Below are positions 60,994 through 64,000 of a stretch of DNA of 64,000 nt, piece by piece; within the stretch, counting starts at the first letter, position 1; the number at the start of each line of letters is the position of its first letter. Below the pieces are notes generated by a model, which was not told the DNA's origin, made no database searches, and worked only from the letters and a program-made list of their open reading frames with translations. The position numbers were made by a program, and so were the translations under genes. The stretch is from Elusimicrobiota bacterium (GTDB lineage: Bacteria; Elusimicrobiota; UBA8919), in the NCBI GenBank assembly GCA_028718185.1, contig JAQUMH010000002.1, positions 130,088 through 194,087 on the forward strand, given 5' to 3'.

Positions 60994-61932
60994 TTACTGA
61001 ATATCGGTGCTTTCATTCCACCATTTTTCAAATGGGGGTTTATTCGGAGTTTTCTTTATCTCACTATACTGCCCTCTTGCTAATGTATCCGTTGACGGCA
61101 CATTAAAACAAGAAACAGCGGAGATTAGCCATCTGTCGTGAATGACTGACTTAATTTTATTGTCTGATATTACTCTCAATTCGCAGGTTATATTATTATT
61201 TTGTAATTCCTGCTTGAAATCTTTGAAGGAGTTTTCCAATCTATCGTCTACTTTATCATCGGACATCAAAATTTTTATATTTTTTACTTTTTTAACGTCT
61301 ACGGAATCAGCTAATAGTTCCAATCCTATCTTTGAAAAATATTTATCAACCCAATAAATATGTTTTCTGCAAGACCTTATAATATCTTTAAAGTTTTTCT
61401 TGTTCGTGAATGGCTTTTCAGGTGAAATCAATATAGATTCAGGTGTCGTTGATGGAATGGAATATATTGCTTTAAATATCGTTTTGATTTTCTTGTCATG
61501 ATTTTCTACTTTGTGTTCAAGAGCATCAATTCTGTTAGTGAATTTCTTACTATCAGAAACTATTCTCCTTATGTTTACGAATACACGCATAATGCCAATA
61601 TTTACCTGAATAGCTCTCGGGCTTCTGAGAACACTGGACAACATTGCTACTCCTTGTTCAGTGAATGCTAATGGAAGTTTCCGAGTACCGCCCCATCTTG
61701 ATATCGCATTTTGCGATATCAAGTTATCAAACTCTTCTTTAGTAAGTTGATACATAAAATCTATAGGAAAACGAGGCATGTTCCGCCTTACTTGTTCGTT
61801 AAGACGCCCTGTGGTTACTCCGTAAAGTTCTGCTAAATCTCTATCAAGCATGACTTTTTGTTCTCTTATTAAAAATATTTTACTTTCTATCTGCGACAAC
61901 GGAACACTAACAATTAAATTTTTCTTTTTCAT
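60994..61932 (-). CDS. ORF6N-domain DNA-binding protein with PLD-like C-terminus
   Basis: A 312-residue protein. Residues about 15-105 are an ORF6N domain (RDLAELYGVTTGRLNEQVRRN, then LPLAFTEQGVAMLSSVLRS). A coiled segment follows (about 130-160). The C-terminal ~130 residues (IIRSCRKHIYWVDKYFS, IKSVIHDRWLIS, YSEIKKTPNKPPFEKWW) resemble a phospholipase-D-like half domain with the HDR motif. ORF6N proteins are common in mobile and phage contexts. A 29-base palindrome lies 30 bases upstream of the start and may be its operator. Confidence 0.72.
   Translation of the reverse strand: MKKKNLIVSVPLSQIESKIFLIREQKVMLDRDLAELYGVTTGRLNEQVRRNMPRFPIDFMYQLTKEEFDNLISQNAISRWGGTRKLPLAFTEQGVAMLSSVLRSPRAIQVNIGIMRVFVNIRRIVSDSKKFTNRIDALEHKVENHDKKIKTIFKAIYSIPSTTPESILISPEKPFTNKKNFKDIIRSCRKHIYWVDKYFSKIGLELLADSVDVKKVKNIKILMSDDKVDDRLENSFKDFKQELQNNNITCELRVISDNKIKSVIHDRWLISAVSCFNVPSTDTLARGQYSEIKKTPNKPPFEKWWNESTDIQ
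61697..61723. repeat. Perfect palindrome inside the ORF6N gene
   Basis: Perfect 12-base arms CTTGATATCGCA and TGCGATATCAAG around TTT, coding for LISQNAIS in a variable part of the ORF6N domain. It could be a binding site or just a palindromic coding segment. Confidence 0.7.
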
Positions 61933-61961
61933 AATCTTTTTCTTAAACCCATTTTTTCTTT

Positions 61962-61990
61962 ATTGGATATTCCAAATTGGAATATCCAAT
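61962..61990. promoter_or_regulatory. Perfect 29-bp palindrome upstream of the ORF6N gene
   Basis: Perfect 14-base arms ATTGGATATTCCAA and TTGGAATATCCAAT around a single A, ending 30 bases before the start codon. The size and place suggest an operator, possibly for autoregulation. I see no clear -10/-35 pair. Confidence 0.6.
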
Positions 61991-62130
61991 TTCTCATTTC
62001 TTCTTTAGTCATCTGTAAAGGGATAAGGTCTTGATTCTTGAATTGCTTAGAATTGCCTATCCTTTTTAATCATCAACCGTATTTTTGCATGCAATTATCT
62101 TACATGTACTAAAATCGCTATCTTTTATTC

Positions 62131-62514
62131 TTATTTTTGTAATTTTTTCTTTTTAGACCAACCGATTAAAAATAAAGCTCCGATTAAAAATGAAGGACCG
62201 GCAATAGTTAAACTCCAGATAAAAAAATACCATTTAAAAGGTGGGTGCATAAACATATTTATTGCCAGTGATGCCATATATAATACTCCTGCAACAATAA
62301 AAATGATTCCTCCGACGATTTCATGTTTCCAGGAGATTAATAAAACAACTGCTAAGACAATTGTCGGAATATTATGCATAAACAATCCTGCAATAGTTCC
62401 CCAGAATCCGTAATTTCCTTCAAAAATATCCAAAGAAAACATAGCCAGAAATAAAATAAATATTATAGCCAATATTCTTGGTATCCAAAATATATACTTT
62501 GTGATTTTTTCCAT
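62131..62514 (-). CDS. Small four-helix membrane protein
   Basis: A 127-residue protein with four hydrophobic helices (about 8-28, 38-60, 65-88 and 95-118) and a lysine-rich C-terminal end (KKKKLQK). It resembles small integral membrane proteins of unknown function found beside house-keeping genes. It lies 23 bases downstream of mscL, perhaps co-transcribed. No catalytic motif is visible. Confidence 0.7.
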   Translation of the reverse strand: MEKITKYIFWIPRILAIIFILFLAMFSLDIFEGNYGFWGTIAGLFMHNIPTIVLAVVLLISWKHEIVGGIIFIVAGVLYMASLAINMFMHPPFKWYFFIWSLTIAGPSFLIGALFLIGWSKKKKLQK

Positions 62515-62537
62515 TTCTTATAGAAATATATTTCCTG

Positions 62538-62993
62538 CTATTTTAAAGCAGAACCGCAATACCCGCATTTTACTGCTTTAAGAGGAATGTTTAAAGCGCA
62601 AAACGGACACTCTTTTACTGTCGGAGCGGCGGCAGCGACTGTTTTATCAAATTTCTTTTTCAACAAATTAATCTGTTTAATCAGTATAAAGATAACAGCA
62701 GCAACCAATATGAAATCTATGACTATATTTAAAAACGCTCCATAGTTGATTGTTGGCGCGCCCGCTTTTTTTGCTTCAGCTAAATTTGCATAATCTGTTT
62801 TTGAAAGATTGATATAAAGATTGGAAAAATCCACATTGCCCAAAAGCAAACCTATCGGCGGCATGAGAATATCATTGACCAATGAAGTTATTATTTTTCC
62901 GAACGCGGAACCTATTATTATACCTACTGCCATATCTATCACGTTACCGCGTGTCAAAAATTCTTTAAATTCTTTAAATAAATTTTTAATCAT
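62538..62993 (-). CDS. mscL: Large-conductance mechanosensitive channel with C-terminal zinc ribbon
   Basis: A 151-residue MscL that relieves osmotic downshock. The N-terminal helix [20 protein letters not shown](S) and NDILMPPIG are typical, followed by the periplasmic loop and second transmembrane helix (about 87-105). Instead of the usual short helical bundle alone, residues 129-146 carry CPFC-x10-CGYC, a rubredoxin-like zinc ribbon. The start follows AGGGGGAC. Confidence 0.94.
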   Translation of the reverse strand: MIKNLFKEFKEFLTRGNVIDMAVGIIIGSAFGKIITSLVNDILMPPIGLLLGNVDFSNLYINLSKTDYANLAEAKKAGAPTINYGAFLNIVIDFILVAAVIFILIKQINLLKKKFDKTVAAAAPTVKECPFCALNIPLKAVKCGYCGSALK

Positions 62994-63309
62994 TTGTCCC
63001 CCTAATAATTCAAGAGAAGCATGAATGGCGTTATTTTGTCAGTCCTTTCAAATGTCGCCGCGGGAATATTCGCATATTTTATCAGATAAGACGTTTTTAG
63101 CGAAAAATTCCTGGAAGGAACATTTCAAGAATTATTTTTGCCAAGTCATAACTAAAAGTATTTTTTTCGAATGCTCTCATTAAGTAAATACCAATACGCT
63201 AACAATCAATTTCTTACTCATAACTTTTTTCACTCACAAATAATTTACATAAATTCAAATTTTGTGCTTAACTTGCCTCTATAGAATACCCCACTGTTTA
63301 ACAACTACT
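62994..63309. other. Intergenic region between DUF3332 and mscL
   Basis: A 316-base AT-rich gap between the DUF3332 stop and mscL. I see no gene, strong promoter or clear hairpin in it. Confidence 0.5.
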
Positions 63310-63822
63310 TTAATAGAGGCGACCAGCTTCATCTGCTGAACATGTTTTGACTAATTTTCCTTTAGCGTCAAACATGGAAATGCTACCGTCTTCGTTTGTT
63401 ATTGCTTTGAATAACAATTTTCCTGTAGTATCTTTAGCTATAACGCAGTCGGAATGTTTCTCAAGAACAAAAGATGATTGGGGCTTGAATGAATCAAAAA
63501 TATCTATCCTGACTTTATCTGATTCTTTCGAAGAAATAACCACCCGTTTATTCATGTTGTCCAGAGCAATCGTATCCTTACCGGGTACTTGCGCTATCGG
63601 ATTTTTACCGGTCCAGAACTCTATCGTATTTAATATAACAACGTCACAAAAAGACGCGATGCTGTAAATCGGAACTATGTTAAGTCCCAGAAAAACCAAC
63701 TCATTAACCCACTTACCACCTACGTTTTTGTTGAAATCGTAGACCTTTCTGGTAAGTTTAAAACCACCAAAACAACCTGAAAGGAAAACCACAACTAGAA
63801 CCAATGCTAAATACTTCTTCAT
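63310..63822 (-). CDS. DUF3332 family lipoprotein
   Basis: A 170-residue lipoprotein with lipobox FLSGC (Cys about residue 17). The segments FGGFKLTRKVYDFNKNVGGKWVNELVFLGLNIVPIY, then IASFCDVVILNTIEFWTGKNP, match the DUF3332 family, which has one or two membrane-associated helices and unknown function. A strong AAGGAGG ribosome site precedes the ATG. Confidence 0.85.
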   Translation of the reverse strand: MKKYLALVLVVVFLSGCFGGFKLTRKVYDFNKNVGGKWVNELVFLGLNIVPIYSIASFCDVVILNTIEFWTGKNPIAQVPGKDTIALDNMNKRVVISSKESDKVRIDIFDSFKPQSSFVLEKHSDCVIAKDTTGKLLFKAITNEDGSISMFDAKGKLVKTCSADEAGRLY

Positions 63823-63951
63823 ACTTTATTACCTCCTTTTTTTCAAACTATCTCAAGAATTTACCTGATTAAAGAAATTAACAGTGAGGTATCTCTATCG
63901 AGGTTCATTTAGTATTAAGATGTTTGCTATATTTGCTAAGTACAATTACTT

Positions 63952-64000
63952 TTACATGCTTCTATCCAATGAGCGATATTGAATTGCTTCGGCTATTTGC
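63952..64000 (-). CDS. YifB/ComM-family ATPase, C-terminal end (partial)
   Basis: The frame entering from the window edge reads QIAEAIQYRSLDRSM before a TAA at 63954-63952. This ending (AEAIQYRSLDR) is the typical C-terminus of YifB/ComM magnesium-chelatase-like AAA+ proteins, which act in branch migration during transformation in some bacteria. Only 15 residues are visible, so the call rests on this motif. Confidence 0.7.
   Translation of the reverse strand, partial: QIAEAIQYRSLDRSM

Overview
Every gene I can support in this 64 kb window lies on the minus strand; the long plus-strand reading frames are shadows. The DNA is clearly AT-rich. The gene content suggests an anaerobic, Gram-negative-type bacterium from a poorly sampled phylum. 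The only ribonucleotide reductase is class III (NrdD/NrdG), dihydroorotate dehydrogenase is the NAD-linked PyrDB/PyrK type, several proteins look like secreted or outer-membrane proteins, and a giant surface protein ends in a 'YPNPYKP ... GVYIYQI' domain of the FlgD-like/sorting type. That domain is common in Elusimicrobiota, WOR-3 and similar candidate phyla. This taxonomic guess is inference.

Region 1 (1-24741) is a nucleotide superoperon. In transcription order it runs nrdR, redoxin, nrdG, nrdD, dut, guaB, guaA, a UroD-like methyltransferase, an archaeal-type thymidylate synthase, purC, a double-domain purS, purH, purL, pyrG, purQ, purD, purE, pyrR, pyrB, pyrC, pyrK, pyrD, pyrF, pyrE. Many neighbours overlap by 4-8 bases. 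Upstream of nrdR is a consensus promoter (TTGACA, 16-base spacer, TATAAT) with a good NrdR-box core in its spacer. purF, purM, purB, purN/T, purK, purA and carAB are not in the window.

Region 2 (25052-36547) is a cell-surface operon behind its own promoter. It encodes a collar-domain secreted protein, an outer-membrane-like protein, an HExxH metallopeptidase, a HEAT-repeat secreted protein and a 2529-residue adhesin with three FN3 plus carbohydrate-binding-like repeats.

Region 3 (37109-51468) holds a polar amino-acid ABC transporter (glnHPQ-like) and a carbohydrate cluster: NagA-like deacetylase, cyclophilin-like protein, sugar isomerase, gnd, LarA-like racemase, PdxB-like dehydrogenase, HAD phosphatase, PPi-type phosphofructokinase and a mannonate-oxidoreductase-like SDR. 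A RHH/RelE-type toxin-antitoxin pair sits inside it. Region 4 (51486-57496) has a cNMP-fold protein, two tandem MFS paralogues, a nucleotide-transporter-like/HEAT fusion and tRNA-Ser(GCT). Region 5 (57703-64000) has secreted proteins (barrel plus helix-hairpin-helix, RCC1 repeats, HExxH protein), an ORF6N DNA-binding protein, MscL with a zinc ribbon, a DUF3332 lipoprotein and the tail of a YifB/ComM ATPase.

The most unusual layer is the repeat landscape. There are REP-like hairpins headed by GTAG with several different stems, a hairpin family placed just after stop codons, palindromes built from arrays of degenerate 7-10 base 'words', and copies of such repeats translated inside conserved enzymes (PyrK, PyrD, PurQ) and in the C-terminal tails of PyrG and NrdR.
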